The notes under the pieces: generated by a model | Databases searched by the model: none | What the model was told of the DNA's origin: nothing | The model's input: only the letters and a program-made list of their open reading frames with translations | Position numbers and translations under genes: made by a program | Shown: one piece after another, positions 25,607-34,885 of the stretch | How the letters are laid out: each line of letters opens with the position of its first letter | Numbering within the stretch: the stretch's first letter is position 1 | NCBI GenBank assembly: GCA_018829205.1 | Contig: JAHJUE010000010.1 | Location: 1 to 64,000 of the forward strand | DNA length: 64,000 nucleotides | DNA from: Bacteroidota bacterium | Lineage (GTDB): Bacteria; Bacteroidota; Ignavibacteria; Ignavibacteriales; Melioribacteraceae | Direction: 5' to 3'

Positions 25607-28419
25607 TTAGCTTCTCCGTTATTAATTAATAAGGGCATTTCGTATTCGGTTCCGGTTTTGGATTTAAAATCTATTTTTCCAAAATATTTTGAGTCGCCCG
25701 GTTTTTCAAAAACCGGTTTTTCAATATTTAAATTTAAATGTGTTTCCATAGTAGGATAAAAACTTAATGAAGCCGGCACAATTTTAATACTTTGAGGTTT
25801 TTCGACAAATGTTTCCTCTCTAATCTTCAGACTAATAGCTTCATTCTCGTTTGTAAATCCGGGCACTATTTTTAACAAATATTTTTTTTCTTCATTCAAA
25901 GAACTGTTAGTTATAGAAATTTCAGTTTCAAAATAGGAAAAAGAAACGATTTCTTCTTTTTTACCGTTTTCGTCAAATATCAGCAGACTAAAATCCGTAA
26001 TCTTATTAAAGTCCTCTTTCAACATTGTTACTGTAAATTTTTTAAGATATTCACCTTTTTTTAGCGAGAACGGCATATCGTAACTTCTTACCTTGTTGAT
26101 TTGAATATCGTAATCTTTTTGATAACCTAAAATATCGCATTTAAGTGAATAAGATTTTACTTCATTAAATAAATTAATAACACTAAGCGAATTATTACCC
26201 AATGAAACCAAATTACTGCCAACCTTATTTATAGCGTCGAAATCAACCATCAAATCGAATTCAGAAGTATCGCCGGAATTATAGTTTGCAAGTACAACCA
26301 GTTCGTAAACACCGGGTTCTATTGGATAAATATGTTTTTCATAATATTCATCGGAATATGAAATATTGCAAAGACCGAAAGATTTTTGTCTGCCTACTTG
26401 ATCGTGCAGATAATATCTTACATTTGTAAATTTATTAATCCCGGAAGTAATTTTAATTCTTAAATTGGAAGTCCCGGCAGGAACGTTTAAGAAATATCTT
26501 TTATGCATTCCCGGCTCAAGTTTTTCATTCTCCCATTTTAACATAAAATTATTGGTCGAGTTAAATTCATACGGAATAACAACCGTTGCCATCATTTCAA
26601 ATTCAGGAGTATTAGTCTTATCATCCCTTGTACCGTAAATCATCCCGTTATATAAACCAGGGTTTTTCATTTTTGTTTTATCCAACATTACATCAATTGT
26701 TAACTGCTGATCGTTTCTGATGTGTGATTTGGACTGAGAAGGATTAAGCCAATCACTATCGCTTTTAATATTAAACAATCTGTAAAATTTATCTTTTTTA
26801 ATAAAATTATCGCGTTTAACGGTAAACTTAAATTTTTCATTTCCGTTTAGATAATTTCCGTTTCTTATATATAGATTAGGAGCTTTGTTATTAGGCATAT
26901 GAGGAGCAAAGGAACTGATTGAATAAGTTTCATAATTATTGAGCTCGCCGTTTTTAATATATTTTTTTAATAATTCATATGCGTTAACAACATTAATATA
27001 ACCTGCCCCTTCATCAACATGAGAATATTTTTCCCATTTAACCGCGCTTTCTCTTATTACTTTATATAAAAAATGTGATTTGATTTTTACATCGGGGAAT
27101 TCTTTTTGAGCGGCGCTTAATAATAGCGACATTACTCCAGCCGCATAAGGGCTTGACATACTTGTTCCCCATGAAATATCATTATTATCATAATTGGGGA
27201 CAGTAGAAACACAGGCGCCCGGAGCTGTAATGTCAGGTTTTGTGTATTCGGCTCCCCGCGAACTGAAATGAAGTATAATATCGCGGTTAAGAGTTGTTCC
27301 ATAAAAATTATTACCGACTTCTTTTGTTAAAACAGCGCCTACTGACAATACGCTATTTAAATTACAAGGCAGGCCCGCGGTTGAAATTCCGGGTCCGTCA
27401 TTGCCATTTGATTTTGCAATATATAAATAGGGATTCTCCAAAATTAGATTCTCAAGAAATTTTTCCATTTCGGATAAGCCTTCTAATTCCGAACCAATTC
27501 CGTAGCTCAAGTTAATAATACAAGGTTCATTTCTTTCTTTTGAAATTTTATCGGCGTATAAAAATGCGTTTTTCATACTTCCGTTTACCGTACCGCTGCC
27601 TAAAGAGTTATGTCCGATTTTTAATCCAATTAATTTCGCCCCAGGAGCCACACCGTTTATATTATTTTCTCCGATATTAAATCCGGTTGCTATTCCGGCG
27701 CAATGAGTACCGTGTCCGCCGTCGTCAAAAAAGAAATTCACCTTTTTATCATTAGGGAAAATATTTACAGCAATTGTTAAATCGGGAAGATCTATGCCGT
27801 TAGGAATAGAAAAGGAATCAAAGTTTTCTTTATAATTACGCAAAGGTTTTTCGTCCGATAAATTTCCGTCAGCGTTTCTATCAATATATAAAACCCAATA
27901 ACTGTTTTGGTTTTCAATTACGTTAAACGTAACGAAATAAAAATTGTCATCATCTTTGCCGTTGTTGTTAATGTCCGATACAACTGAATTAGAGTTCATC
28001 AGCAATTTTTCAGAAAAGTTACCTATAAAATATTTATCATCCGCAGCTTTCAGAGCGAGATTTCCAGCGCCATTAACTTTAAAGTTATTATCTTCATTAA
28101 TAAAAAATTCGATCCCATCCTCATCATCAATTTCAGCTTCGTAGAAAGGAATATCTCCTTGAAGGGTGAAATCCTGAACATCAATAACTTTATTCTTTCC
28201 GTCAGGTGTTTTTGTCAATCCATCAATTCCTATATCAATACCAGTATCAATAACGATTATTATTGTTCCGTCTCCGTCAAATTTCGGATTCTTAATTAAA
28301 AAATCCTCCACTCCTGTTCCTTTAAGCGGGATTTGAACCTGGGAGTTGTTTTGAGCATTATTACTGCTGACAGCAAAAAGTATAAAAATTAATAACAATT
28401 TAAAAAATTGAGATACCAT
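25603..28419 (-). CDS. secreted tripeptidyl-peptidase II-like subtilisin family (S8) protease
   Basis: A 938-residue exported serine protease. The signal peptide is residues 1-22. The catalytic triad is Asp58 (VIDTGID), His236 (GGHGTHCAG) and Ser420 (GTSMSSPYAAG), with the oxyanion Asn in KSNGNDGPG. The 178-residue gap between Asp and His, the N-terminal GTGVEDFLIKNPKFDGDGT, and the insert segment IDRNADGNLSDEKPLRNYKE match the eukaryotic TPPII arrangement rather than ordinary subtilisins. Two D-x-N-x-D/N-G loops in the insert may bind Ca2+. The long C-terminal half is beta-rich. It starts the operon with the OPT transporter. Confidence 0.9.
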   Translation of the reverse strand: MVSQFFKLLLIFILFAVSSNNAQNNSQVQIPLKGTGVEDFLIKNPKFDGDGTIIIVIDTGIDIGIDGLTKTPDGKNKVIDVQDFTLQGDIPFYEAEIDDEDGIEFFINEDNNFKVNGAGNLALKAADDKYFIGNFSEKLLMNSNSVVSDINNNGKDDDNFYFVTFNVIENQNSYWVLYIDRNADGNLSDEKPLRNYKENFDSFSIPNGIDLPDLTIAVNIFPNDKKVNFFFDDGGHGTHCAGIATGFNIGENNINGVAPGAKLIGLKIGHNSLGSGTVNGSMKNAFLYADKISKERNEPCIINLSYGIGSELEGLSEMEKFLENLILENPYLYIAKSNGNDGPGISTAGLPCNLNSVLSVGAVLTKEVGNNFYGTTLNRDIILHFSSRGAEYTKPDITAPGACVSTVPNYDNNDISWGTSMSSPYAAGVMSLLLSAAQKEFPDVKIKSHFLYKVIRESAVKWEKYSHVDEGAGYINVVNAYELLKKYIKNGELNNYETYSISSFAPHMPNNKAPNLYIRNGNYLNGNEKFKFTVKRDNFIKKDKFYRLFNIKSDSDWLNPSQSKSHIRNDQQLTIDVMLDKTKMKNPGLYNGMIYGTRDDKTNTPEFEMMATVVIPYEFNSTNNFMLKWENEKLEPGMHKRYFLNVPAGTSNLRIKITSGINKFTNVRYYLHDQVGRQKSFGLCNISYSDEYYEKHIYPIEPGVYELVVLANYNSGDTSEFDLMVDFDAINKVGSNLVSLGNNSLSVINLFNEVKSYSLKCDILGYQKDYDIQINKVRSYDMPFSLKKGEYLKKFTVTMLKEDFNKITDFSLLIFDENGKKEEIVSFSYFETEISITNSSLNEEKKYLLKIVPGFTNENEAISLKIREETFVEKPQSIKIVPASLSFYPTMETHLNLNIEKPVFEKPGDSKYFGKIDFKSKTGTEYEMPLLINNGEAK

Positions 28420-28459
28420 TTTAATATCCTTGTAAAAAGTTTTTTGTTATCGAAAAAAT

Positions 28460-28488
28460 ATTATTAAAAAACATATTGAAGTATACAA
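28460..28488 (-). promoter_or_regulatory. possible promoter of the subtilase-OPT operon
   Basis: On the minus strand TTGTAT (28483-28488) and AATAAT (28460-28465) are 17 bases apart, about 40 bases before the subtilase ATG, which has an AAGGAT ribosome site. The match is partial in this AT-rich gap. Confidence 0.3.
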
Positions 28489-28634
28489 ACGGGTGAAAAA
28501 TATTGGGGCTAAAAAGGGGTAAAAAATTAGAATTCATAAAAAGAATAATTTTGTCTTTTTTCTATAATTATGTCTTTAAACATACGGCAAACAGACTAAA
28601 AGAAGCAAACTTTATCTTGATTGGTTTGGGGGAT

Positions 28635-30512
28635 TTATTGCAGCGGGAATTCCAGAATTACAGTCGTGCCTTCGTTTAATTGACTGGAAATACTAAACTT
28701 GCCTCCCATTGCGGCTGTAAGTTTATAGGCAATTGTTAAACCCAGTCCGGCGCCTTCATATCTTCTTCTATATCCTTCATCTTCATCCTGAGCAAAAGGT
28801 TCGAGTATTGTAGAAAGTTTATCCTGTTCAATACCAATTCCCGTATCGGAAATTTTTATAAATGCGTTTCCGCCTGCAGTATATGTCTGAACATAAACAT
28901 AACCGTTTTCGCGGTTATATTTAACGGCATTATCAATTATCATAAATAATATTTTTTCGAATTTATCTTTATCAATAAAACAGAACAATTCTTGAGATAC
29001 CAAATCACCGTCAAATTCAATAGATTTATTTTCGAACTTGTTTTTTTTGAACTCAAAAACCTCTCTTACAGAAACGTTAATGTCCATTGTTGCCAAATCC
29101 AGGTCTAATTCACCGGACTCAATAATGGATGCTTCAATTATATTTTCCACAAGGCTAAGAAGTCTTTTAACGCCTTCTTTTAAGAATGATGTGTTCTCAA
29201 CTATTGAGTCAAATTCCTTTAATAAAACATCGTCTTCCAATAATTCGGAATAGCCAATAATAGCATTTAATGGAGTTCTGATTTCGTGGGACATATTTGC
29301 CAGAAAGGCGCTTTTTAATTTGTTTAATCTTATTTCTTTCTCATATGCTTCTCTTAATATTTCTTCATTCCTTAATTGTTCTGTTATGTCAGAAAAATTA
29401 ATTATATAAAGAATTGTTTTATCATAAGGATCTTCGGTAGATGTAAGTTTTCCTGTATATTCTTTTTTATTAATATTATCCGAAAAGTGGAATTTCAGAT
29501 TCTGTTTTTTATCTTCTTCGGATTTCAGAATACAATCGGTTATTGACTTATACAGATCGCCATTAATAATATCTTTTAATTCAGGTTTTCCGTTTGCGCT
29601 TTTAATAGTTTCGAATGAAGCGCAGAAACTCTCATTTACGCTTTCAATAAATAATTCATCATGTTTTTTATTTATAATAATCAATGGATCGGAAATATTA
29701 TTAATTATGGATTTCTGCCGTCTTTCGGAATTTTGAATTATTCTGTTTTTAAGTACATAATTTGTGATATCATGAGCGACAAGAATAAAACTAATTGTAT
29801 CGGAATCGGTTCTATAAACAGGGTTCAGTTTTATTTCTCTGAACCATAAATTACCGTCTTTACCGAGATCCGAAATTAGTTTAACCCAATCTTGATGAAG
29901 GTCAATGGAATCTCTTAGTTCAATAAGATCCTTGTTCGATAAATATGGCACCAGTACTTCGGTAATATTATTATTATAAAGTTTTTCAATTGTTGTGCTA
30001 AGTATATCTTCAAATGATTTTGACGAATAATTAATTTTCCCTTTGTCGTCCGTTATTAATACGGCAACGTCTCCGTATTCAAGAGCATTGTGCAGATTAT
30101 TAATTCTGCCTTCAATTCTTTTTTTAGCCAGATAGGAGTCAAAAGTAAAAAGCAGCAATTCGGTTCCGTCAATTAAAAGTCTATCAACATCAACATAATA
30201 ACTTGACGGTTCTTCGTCAATATTGTTATTAAACAACAGGTCGAAATGAAAATTTCTGTAATTACTGTTTTCAAGATTTTGAGTCACGGCGCCTAGATTA
30301 GGCTCAGAATTGATTTGATTAATTAGGCTTCCTATCCGGACATTGAATGTACGGTTGAATGATTGATTTGAATATAATATTACGCCTAATATATCCGTAA
30401 CTATTAATGGTTTTGTATCGGGGAGTTCAGTAAGTTCGCTGAATTTATTAATGGTTATTTTTTTCACAGAAGTTAGATCCGGTTCATCGTATTTAAGTAG
30501 ATCATTTTTCAT
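28635..30512 (-). CDS. soluble PAS sensor histidine kinase
   Basis: A 625-residue cytoplasmic kinase with no membrane segment. Three PAS-like regions can be followed: about 30-125, 140-255 (ITDDKGKINYSSKSFEDIL ... AHDITNYV) and 265-380 (ending INFSDITEQL). The DHp helix carries FLANMSHEIRTPLNAIIGYS with the phosphoacceptor His409, and the ATPase domain has DTGIGI and GAGLGLTIAYKL. It is the last gene of the flagellar block and overlaps its upstream neighbour by 11 bases. Nearby orphan receivers (31205, 31867, 33904) are likely partners. Signal unknown. Confidence 0.9.
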   Translation of the reverse strand: MKNDLLKYDEPDLTSVKKITINKFSELTELPDTKPLIVTDILGVILYSNQSFNRTFNVRIGSLINQINSEPNLGAVTQNLENSNYRNFHFDLLFNNNIDEEPSSYYVDVDRLLIDGTELLLFTFDSYLAKKRIEGRINNLHNALEYGDVAVLITDDKGKINYSSKSFEDILSTTIEKLYNNNITEVLVPYLSNKDLIELRDSIDLHQDWVKLISDLGKDGNLWFREIKLNPVYRTDSDTISFILVAHDITNYVLKNRIIQNSERRQKSIINNISDPLIIINKKHDELFIESVNESFCASFETIKSANGKPELKDIINGDLYKSITDCILKSEEDKKQNLKFHFSDNINKKEYTGKLTSTEDPYDKTILYIINFSDITEQLRNEEILREAYEKEIRLNKLKSAFLANMSHEIRTPLNAIIGYSELLEDDVLLKEFDSIVENTSFLKEGVKRLLSLVENIIEASIIESGELDLDLATMDINVSVREVFEFKKNKFENKSIEFDGDLVSQELFCFIDKDKFEKILFMIIDNAVKYNRENGYVYVQTYTAGGNAFIKISDTGIGIEQDKLSTILEPFAQDEDEGYRRRYEGAGLGLTIAYKLTAAMGGKFSISSQLNEGTTVILEFPLQ

Positions 30513-31152
30513 TTATTACCGTAACTTTTTGAATCCTGATGGGATTTTCACTTCCTCCGTTAAAAACAAATTCGTTCACTATGTTATACTTTCCCAGTTT
30601 ATTAATAAATGTATAAAGATGATTAGTTATAATCTGAAATTCCAAAGTCAATTCGTCTTTTAATCCTTCGATAAAATTATTGTAGTCAAAGTTTACGTCA
30701 TACTCAGAAATTGAACTTGATATTTTTTCAAAGATTTTTTTTAAGGCTGTTAATTCTTCCAAATGGCGTTCGTCTTCAAGCATTATTTGTCCCTTGTGAA
30801 CATCAAAAACGATTAATGCTTTTTTAGATCCCAGGTCTTCAATATTTTTAGCGGAGACTTTAAATTTCTGGCGGCTGTTGGTATAAAAGTTAACAAAGTC
30901 TATTTCCGTATTAAAATCAAATCCGTCGATAATAAACTCAACCAAAACTTTTTCATCGCCGTGGTAAGAAATTTCTTTAAGCTGCCAATTAATTCTCGAT
31001 AAATATAAGGCGCCTGGGGAAAGACTAATAGAATCTTTTCCCATTTCTCTTTCAATGTTAGGCCTATGCAAAAACTTTTCAAAGTTTCCGCTTTTCTTTT
31101 TCCCTCCATTGTAAGGACTATTCGAGTTAATATTTGCAATTTTTTCAAGCAT
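30502..31152 (-). CDS. unknown protein, late flagellar-operon position
   Basis: A 216-residue soluble protein without a signal peptide. It begins with a low-complexity NSNSPYNGGKKKSGNF and a SISLSPGALYLSRINWQLKE segment reminiscent of short flagellar anti-sigma/regulator starts, but no firm match is claimed. It continues with alternating strands and a C-terminal helix-rich part. A good ribosome site (GGAGAA) precedes the ATG, and a sigma-28-like promoter lies just upstream, which would make it and the PAS kinase late, FliA-dependent genes. Its stop overlaps the PAS-kinase start. Confidence 0.65.
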   Translation of the reverse strand: MLEKIANINSNSPYNGGKKKSGNFEKFLHRPNIEREMGKDSISLSPGALYLSRINWQLKEISYHGDEKVLVEFIIDGFDFNTEIDFVNFYTNSRQKFKVSAKNIEDLGSKKALIVFDVHKGQIMLEDERHLEELTALKKIFEKISSSISEYDVNFDYNNFIEGLKDELTLEFQIITNHLYTFINKLGKYNIVNEFVFNGGSENPIRIQKVTVINEK

Positions 31153-31170
31153 GGATATTTCTCCAATTTA

Positions 31171-31197
31171 TTATCGGAGAAAAAACAGAAATGTTAA
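31171..31197 (-). promoter_or_regulatory. sigma-28 (FliA)-like promoter
   Basis: On the minus strand TTAA (31194-31197), 15 bases, then TCCGATAA (31171-31178), close to the TAAA-N15-GCCGATAA consensus for FliA. It lies in the only real gap (52 bases) near this end of the flagellar block. The start point would fall next to the GGAG ribosome site of the 31152 gene, giving a very short leader. Confidence 0.4.
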
Positions 31198-31204
31198 AAG
31201 AGAA

Positions 31205-31867
31205 TTAGTCGATTTTTAACATTTTATTATTGAGAGCATATCCCTCAAATTCGGGGTTTTGGAGGTTTTGGAGAGCTTCTATGAATTTTTTTATTCTTTC
31301 GATTGATTCTTCAATTACATAAAAATCTTCTTTATTGCTGTTAATTGTTTTTTCATTTAACTCACTTTGAAGATTTTTAACAGACATATGAAGGCTGCTT
31401 AAAGGATTATTAATTTTATGCCCAATTGTGCAAGCCATTTCTATTAATGCTTTGTTGTGTTCAATACTTTTTAATTCATACTGAAGATTATGTATTCTAA
31501 CGCCCGATCTTATTCTTGCAAGCAGTTCCTGATTTTCAACCGGTTTAACGAGAAAATCGTCGGCACCTACGTCAAGTCCGGTTACCCTGTCCTTTAAACT
31601 TGCTCTTGCAGTTAAAACAATAAAATATATTAATTTAGATTCCTCGTCGGCTTTTAAAATATTACATAATTTAAGTCCGTCCATTTGAGGCATTGTCCAA
31701 TCTGCAATAATAACCTTCGGTTTATAACTTTTAAGTACTTCGAGAGCAATAAGACCATTTTCGGCAGATTTTACCTCATAATCGTTTTTTTGAAGAAGTC
31801 TCTCCAAAATAAATCTTGTATCGGCTTCGTCTTCAACTATTAATATTTTATCTTTTTGCTGATCCAT
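31205..31867 (-). CDS. response regulator fused to a DHp helix without an ATPase domain
   Basis: Residues 1-122 form a receiver domain with acceptor Asp56 (IIADWTMP) and Lys108 (FLVKP). Residues about 130-200 look like a histidine-kinase dimerisation helix with His150 in IGHKINNPLSSL. The residue after His, normally Glu in AHEINNPL, is Lys. No N/G boxes of an ATPase domain follow; the protein ends at 220 residues. It could therefore be a phosphate shuttle or phosphatase partner rather than a kinase. It overlaps the upstream receiver gene by one base. Confidence 0.85.
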   Translation of the reverse strand: MDQQKDKILIVEDEADTRFILERLLQKNDYEVKSAENGLIALEVLKSYKPKVIIADWTMPQMDGLKLCNILKADEESKLIYFIVLTARASLKDRVTGLDVGADDFLVKPVENQELLARIRSGVRIHNLQYELKSIEHNKALIEMACTIGHKINNPLSSLHMSVKNLQSELNEKTINSNKEDFYVIEESIERIKKFIEALQNLQNPEFEGYALNNKMLKID

Positions 31868-32262
31868 TATTTTTCCACAAGTTGAGTTACTTTTTTTAAG
31901 AAAAGATTAAAATCAATTATCGGTTTTAAAATATAGTCATCAGCGAGACTTTCTTCAAAGTAATTTCTGCCGCCGTTTTTTTTCTGGTATGCCGAAATTA
32001 GAAGAATTGGAATAGAAGACATACTTAATTCTTTCTTAATTTTTCTTGAAATTTGAATTCCGTCAACTCGTTCATTGTCAATATAAGTATTCTTTAAATT
32101 TATATCTAAAATAATTAATGATATTTCTTCATTTTTTAGGAATTCGAATATTTCGTTCCCGTCCTCTGTAATGATAACTTTATAACCCGTTTTGCCGAAA
32201 ATATAATTATAGAATTGCTGAGTGAAGGGGTCGTCTTCAACTATAAGAATTGACTTAGACAT
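31867..32262 (-). CDS. single-domain response regulator
   Basis: A 131-residue stand-alone receiver domain (MSKSILIVEDDPFTQQFYNYIF). The acceptor Asp lies in LIILDINL, and the conserved Lys is in YILKPI. Such CheY/Spo0F-like proteins act by protein binding or as relay intermediates. The ATG at 32262 is preferred over an upstream TTG at 32265. The gene overlaps the end of motB2 and the start of the REC-DHp gene, so the three are translated together. Confidence 0.88.
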   Translation of the reverse strand: MSKSILIVEDDPFTQQFYNYIFGKTGYKVIITEDGNEIFEFLKNEEISLIILDINLKNTYIDNERVDGIQISRKIKKELSMSSIPILLISAYQKKNGGRNYFEESLADDYILKPIIDFNLFLKKVTQLVEK

Positions 32263-33031
32263 CAACAGTTTTAAACCTTACTATTATACTTATTCTTCTG
32301 TTTGACGCGCTGTATGGATCTTTGGGATTTTTGAGTCTATTATCAGCATAACCGCGTATTTCATTTATTTGAGTCGGTTCCAATCCGCCTTTTAACAAAG
32401 CTCTTCGAGCGGCATTTGCTCTGTCTGTGCTTAATTCATAATTAGTATAACCCAGTCCGCTGCCGGGGAATTGTCTTGAATCTGTATGACCTTCAAGAAC
32501 AATTCTATTATTAATTTGACTAAGTTGTTTGCCGATTTTAATTAATAAATCTTCAGAGTTTTCTTTAAGAGTAGCCGTTCCAATATCAAAAAAAGAATCC
32601 TGCTGGCTTTCCATTATTTCAATCAATAATCCTTCTTCGGTAATAGTGATTTCCATCTGATTAACCAGCGCTTTAAATTCTTCTTCATTGGTAAGCTGCT
32701 GAACAATATCTTTTCCCATTTCCTCTAATTTTTCTTTTTCTTTTTGTCTAAGAAAAACTTCATCCATTAAATCGGGTTTTATACTGTTTAAATTTTTCCC
32801 TTCCATTACGCTTGGACCGTTTCCAATTGCAAATCCGGAAGGATCTTTAAAATACTGGGATATATTTTCTTTAACCGAATCATCGGCGCCAAGAATCCAA
32901 AGAACAATAAAAAGAGCCATCATCGCAGTTACGAAATCAGCGTAAGCAACTTTCCAGGCGCCGCCGTGACCGGCTTCGCCTTTCTTTTTTGTTTTCTTAA
33001 TTATTATCTGTTGATTATTATCGTCGCTCAT
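32255..33031 (-). CDS. motB: second flagellar stator protein MotB
   Basis: A 258-residue inner-membrane stator subunit. The N-terminus GEAGHGGAWKVAYADFVTAMMALFIVLWIL carries the ion-binding Asp32 at the start of the single membrane helix. The C-terminal OmpA-like peptidoglycan-binding domain shows LEGHTDSRQFPGSG and NRRISIIVR. This N-terminal type (HGGAWKVAYADF) is distinct from the other MotB in the window (35283), so this is not a recent duplicate. It follows a second motA by two bases. Which ion drives this stator is not determined. Confidence 0.93.
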   Translation of the reverse strand: MSDDNNQQIIIKKTKKKGEAGHGGAWKVAYADFVTAMMALFIVLWILGADDSVKENISQYFKDPSGFAIGNGPSVMEGKNLNSIKPDLMDEVFLRQKEKEKLEEMGKDIVQQLTNEEEFKALVNQMEITITEEGLLIEIMESQQDSFFDIGTATLKENSEDLLIKIGKQLSQINNRIVLEGHTDSRQFPGSGLGYTNYELSTDRANAARRALLKGGLEPTQINEIRGYADNRLKNPKDPYSASNRRISIIVRFKTVDV

Positions 33032-33033
33032 TC

Positions 33034-33894
33034 TTAATCTTCTTTTTTACCTCTTAGATAATTTTCAAGTTCGCTGAAGGTCGGTCTCTCATCCGAAAAA
33101 ATTGTTCTTCTTGCAATTTCAACAGCAACAATAGGAGGGTTTCCTTTTGCATAGGCAACAACAGCGGCTTTAATAGTTTCTAGGTATCTAACTTCGTTTT
33201 CAATCATATGTTCAATATTCGCGGCCAAAGGACCAACAAAGCCATAAGACAATAACACTCCCAGAAAAGTACCTACAAGAGCTGCCGCAACGTGATGGCC
33301 TACGGCTTCGGCACCGTCACTAATACTTCCCATTGTAATAATAATTCCCAAAACAGCGGCAACAATTCCCAAACCGGGTAATGCGTCTCCGACTTTAGAA
33401 ATTAAATGCGGAACAGGTTTCGATTCCATTTCAAAAGTTTCTATTTCAGTTTCCATTAAAGATTCTATTTCATGAGGAGGAACACCTCCGGAAAGCATTA
33501 CTTTCAGAGTATCGGTAAAATATGTCATTGCTACTTTATTTTTAAGCAGTTTTTTGTTTACCGAAAGCACTTCGCTTTCTTCGGGATTTTCAATATGTTT
33601 TTCAATTGCCAATAGGCCGTCTCTTTGAGATACAAGAAACAATTCATAAAATGATTTTAAGAGTTCCAAAAAATCTTTTTTTGTTTCGTGTTTATGACTT
33701 ATTGCTTTGGGAATAGCGGCAATTACTTTTTTAATTACGGATACCGGAGCCGAAATAAGCATACTGCCGATAGCAGCGCCGCCAATAGTTATAAACTCGG
33801 ATATCTGCAATAATACTAGCAGATTACCGCCGGGCATTGTAAACCCGATAATAACCGAGGCAACAACAACGACAAAACCAATTATAATAAACAT
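33034..33894 (-). CDS. motA: second flagellar stator protein MotA
   Basis: A 286-residue inner-membrane protein with four hydrophobic segments. The second half has the typical pattern PGLGIVAAVLGIIITMGSISDGAEAVGHHVAAALVGTFLGVLLSYGFVGPLA, where the channel Pro/Gly and TM3-TM4 residues lie. The large cytoplasmic loop with HETKKDFLELLKSFYELF lies between TM2 and TM3. It pairs with motB2 directly downstream. The 286-residue length is close to Escherichia MotA and longer than the other MotA (258) here. Confidence 0.93.
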   Translation of the reverse strand: MFIIIGFVVVVASVIIGFTMPGGNLLVLLQISEFITIGGAAIGSMLISAPVSVIKKVIAAIPKAISHKHETKKDFLELLKSFYELFLVSQRDGLLAIEKHIENPEESEVLSVNKKLLKNKVAMTYFTDTLKVMLSGGVPPHEIESLMETEIETFEMESKPVPHLISKVGDALPGLGIVAAVLGIIITMGSISDGAEAVGHHVAAALVGTFLGVLLSYGFVGPLAANIEHMIENEVRYLETIKAAVVAYAKGNPPIVAVEIARRTIFSDERPTFSELENYLRGKKED

Positions 33895-33903
33895 ATATTT
33901 CTT

Positions 33904-34623
33904 CTAATTATTATTGAAATCCTTTTCAATTTGTTGAACTTCTTTAAATAAACGTTCGCATTTCATTTCGGCAAAAACCCAATCGATTGTAAGTTTAAAC
34001 TCTTTTTCTTCAATTTCTTTGCTTAAATTCGTTAATATTGGATAACCAATTGTTCCACCGGCGCCTTTAATTTCATGAATAACTGTTCTTAATTTTTCGG
34101 CGTCTTTATTTTTTAACGCATCTAAAATCATCCGCTTCTTAATATCGAAAGAATCGACAAAAAACTTTAGCACATTTCTTTTAATTTCAAATTTATCTTC
34201 ATCATTCAGAAGATTTTGTCCTTGAGGCGTATTAAAATTACTTCCGCCTAAAATCTCATTTACGAAATCAGCAATAATCTTAAGGTCAAGCGGTTTAGAA
34301 ATAACTTTATGAGCACCCGCTTCCATAGCCGCCATTACATTTCTACGGGCAGTATTTGCGCTTATAACAATAACAGGTATACTGCGTATATCTTTTAACA
34401 CATTTTTTACCTGCAGCATTTTCATACCGTCAAAATTGGGCATCATCAAATCGAGAAAAATCAAGTCCGGTTTTTCTTCTGCTGCTTTTTGAATTCCTTC
34501 AAGTCCGTCGGCACATGTAATTACTTCAAAATTATAATCTTCTAAAAAATCTTTTAATGTATTAAGAATAACGTCCGAGTCATCAACAATCAGCACTTTT
34601 AATTTTTTAATGTTATTAATCAC
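33904..34623 (-). CDS. response regulator with C-terminal Hpt domain
   Basis: A 239-residue fusion of a receiver domain (acceptor Asp58 in LIFLDLMMP, Lys110 in VISKPLD) and an Hpt domain with His183 ([15 protein letters not shown]). It can thus both receive and pass on phosphate, as in four-step phosphorelays. The start is a GTG (34623), overlapping the csrA stop by eight bases. It lies between csrA and motA2 and could link the PAS kinase to the REC-DHp and single-domain REC proteins of the same operon. Confidence 0.88.
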   Translation of the reverse strand: MINNIKKLKVLIVDDSDVILNTLKDFLEDYNFEVITCADGLEGIQKAAEEKPDLIFLDLMMPNFDGMKMLQVKNVLKDIRSIPVIVISANTARRNVMAAMEAGAHKVISKPLDLKIIADFVNEILGGSNFNTPQGQNLLNDEDKFEIKRNVLKFFVDSFDIKKRMILDALKNKDAEKLRTVIHEIKGAGGTIGYPILTNLSKEIEEKEFKLTIDWVFAEMKCERLFKEVQQIEKDFNNN

Positions 34624-34870
34624 TTTTCGGTTTATTTAATTTATTAATGGATAGTTTTGACAAATCAGAGCTTTTAATTTCTTTGCTCATCAATGAAGCT
34701 TCAACCGTGTGTTTTTTAATATTCTCAAAAATTTCTTCCCGCAGAATTTTCACATCGCTTGGAGCATCAATCCCGATTTTTACCTGGTTCTCTGATACGC
34801 CTAGAATAGTAATAATAATATCGGAACCAATTCTGATTTTTTCATTTTGTTTTCTTGATAGTACAAGCAT
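34616..34870 (-). CDS. csrA: carbon storage/flagellin regulator CsrA
   Basis: An 84-residue RNA-binding post-transcriptional regulator. The N-terminus [15 protein letters not shown] and the VKIGIDAP and LREEI motifs are those of CsrA, with the RNA-contacting LSR and the C-terminal helix present. A basic, Ser/Lys-rich extension ([17 protein letters not shown]) follows the usual 60-odd residues. It lies 15 bases after fliW, its antagonist in the CsrA-FliW-flagellin homeostasis loop. The flagellin gene itself is not in this window. Confidence 0.95.
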   Translation of the reverse strand: MLVLSRKQNEKIRIGSDIIITILGVSENQVKIGIDAPSDVKILREEIFENIKKHTVEASLMSKEIKSSDLSKLSINKLNKPKSD

Positions 34871-34885
34871 AATATTTTCTTTTTT

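Noticed and set aside
30900-31166. 88-residue minus-strand ORF inside the 216-residue gene
   Set aside because: Same region, different frame, arginine/lysine-rich shadow without ribosome site of its own.
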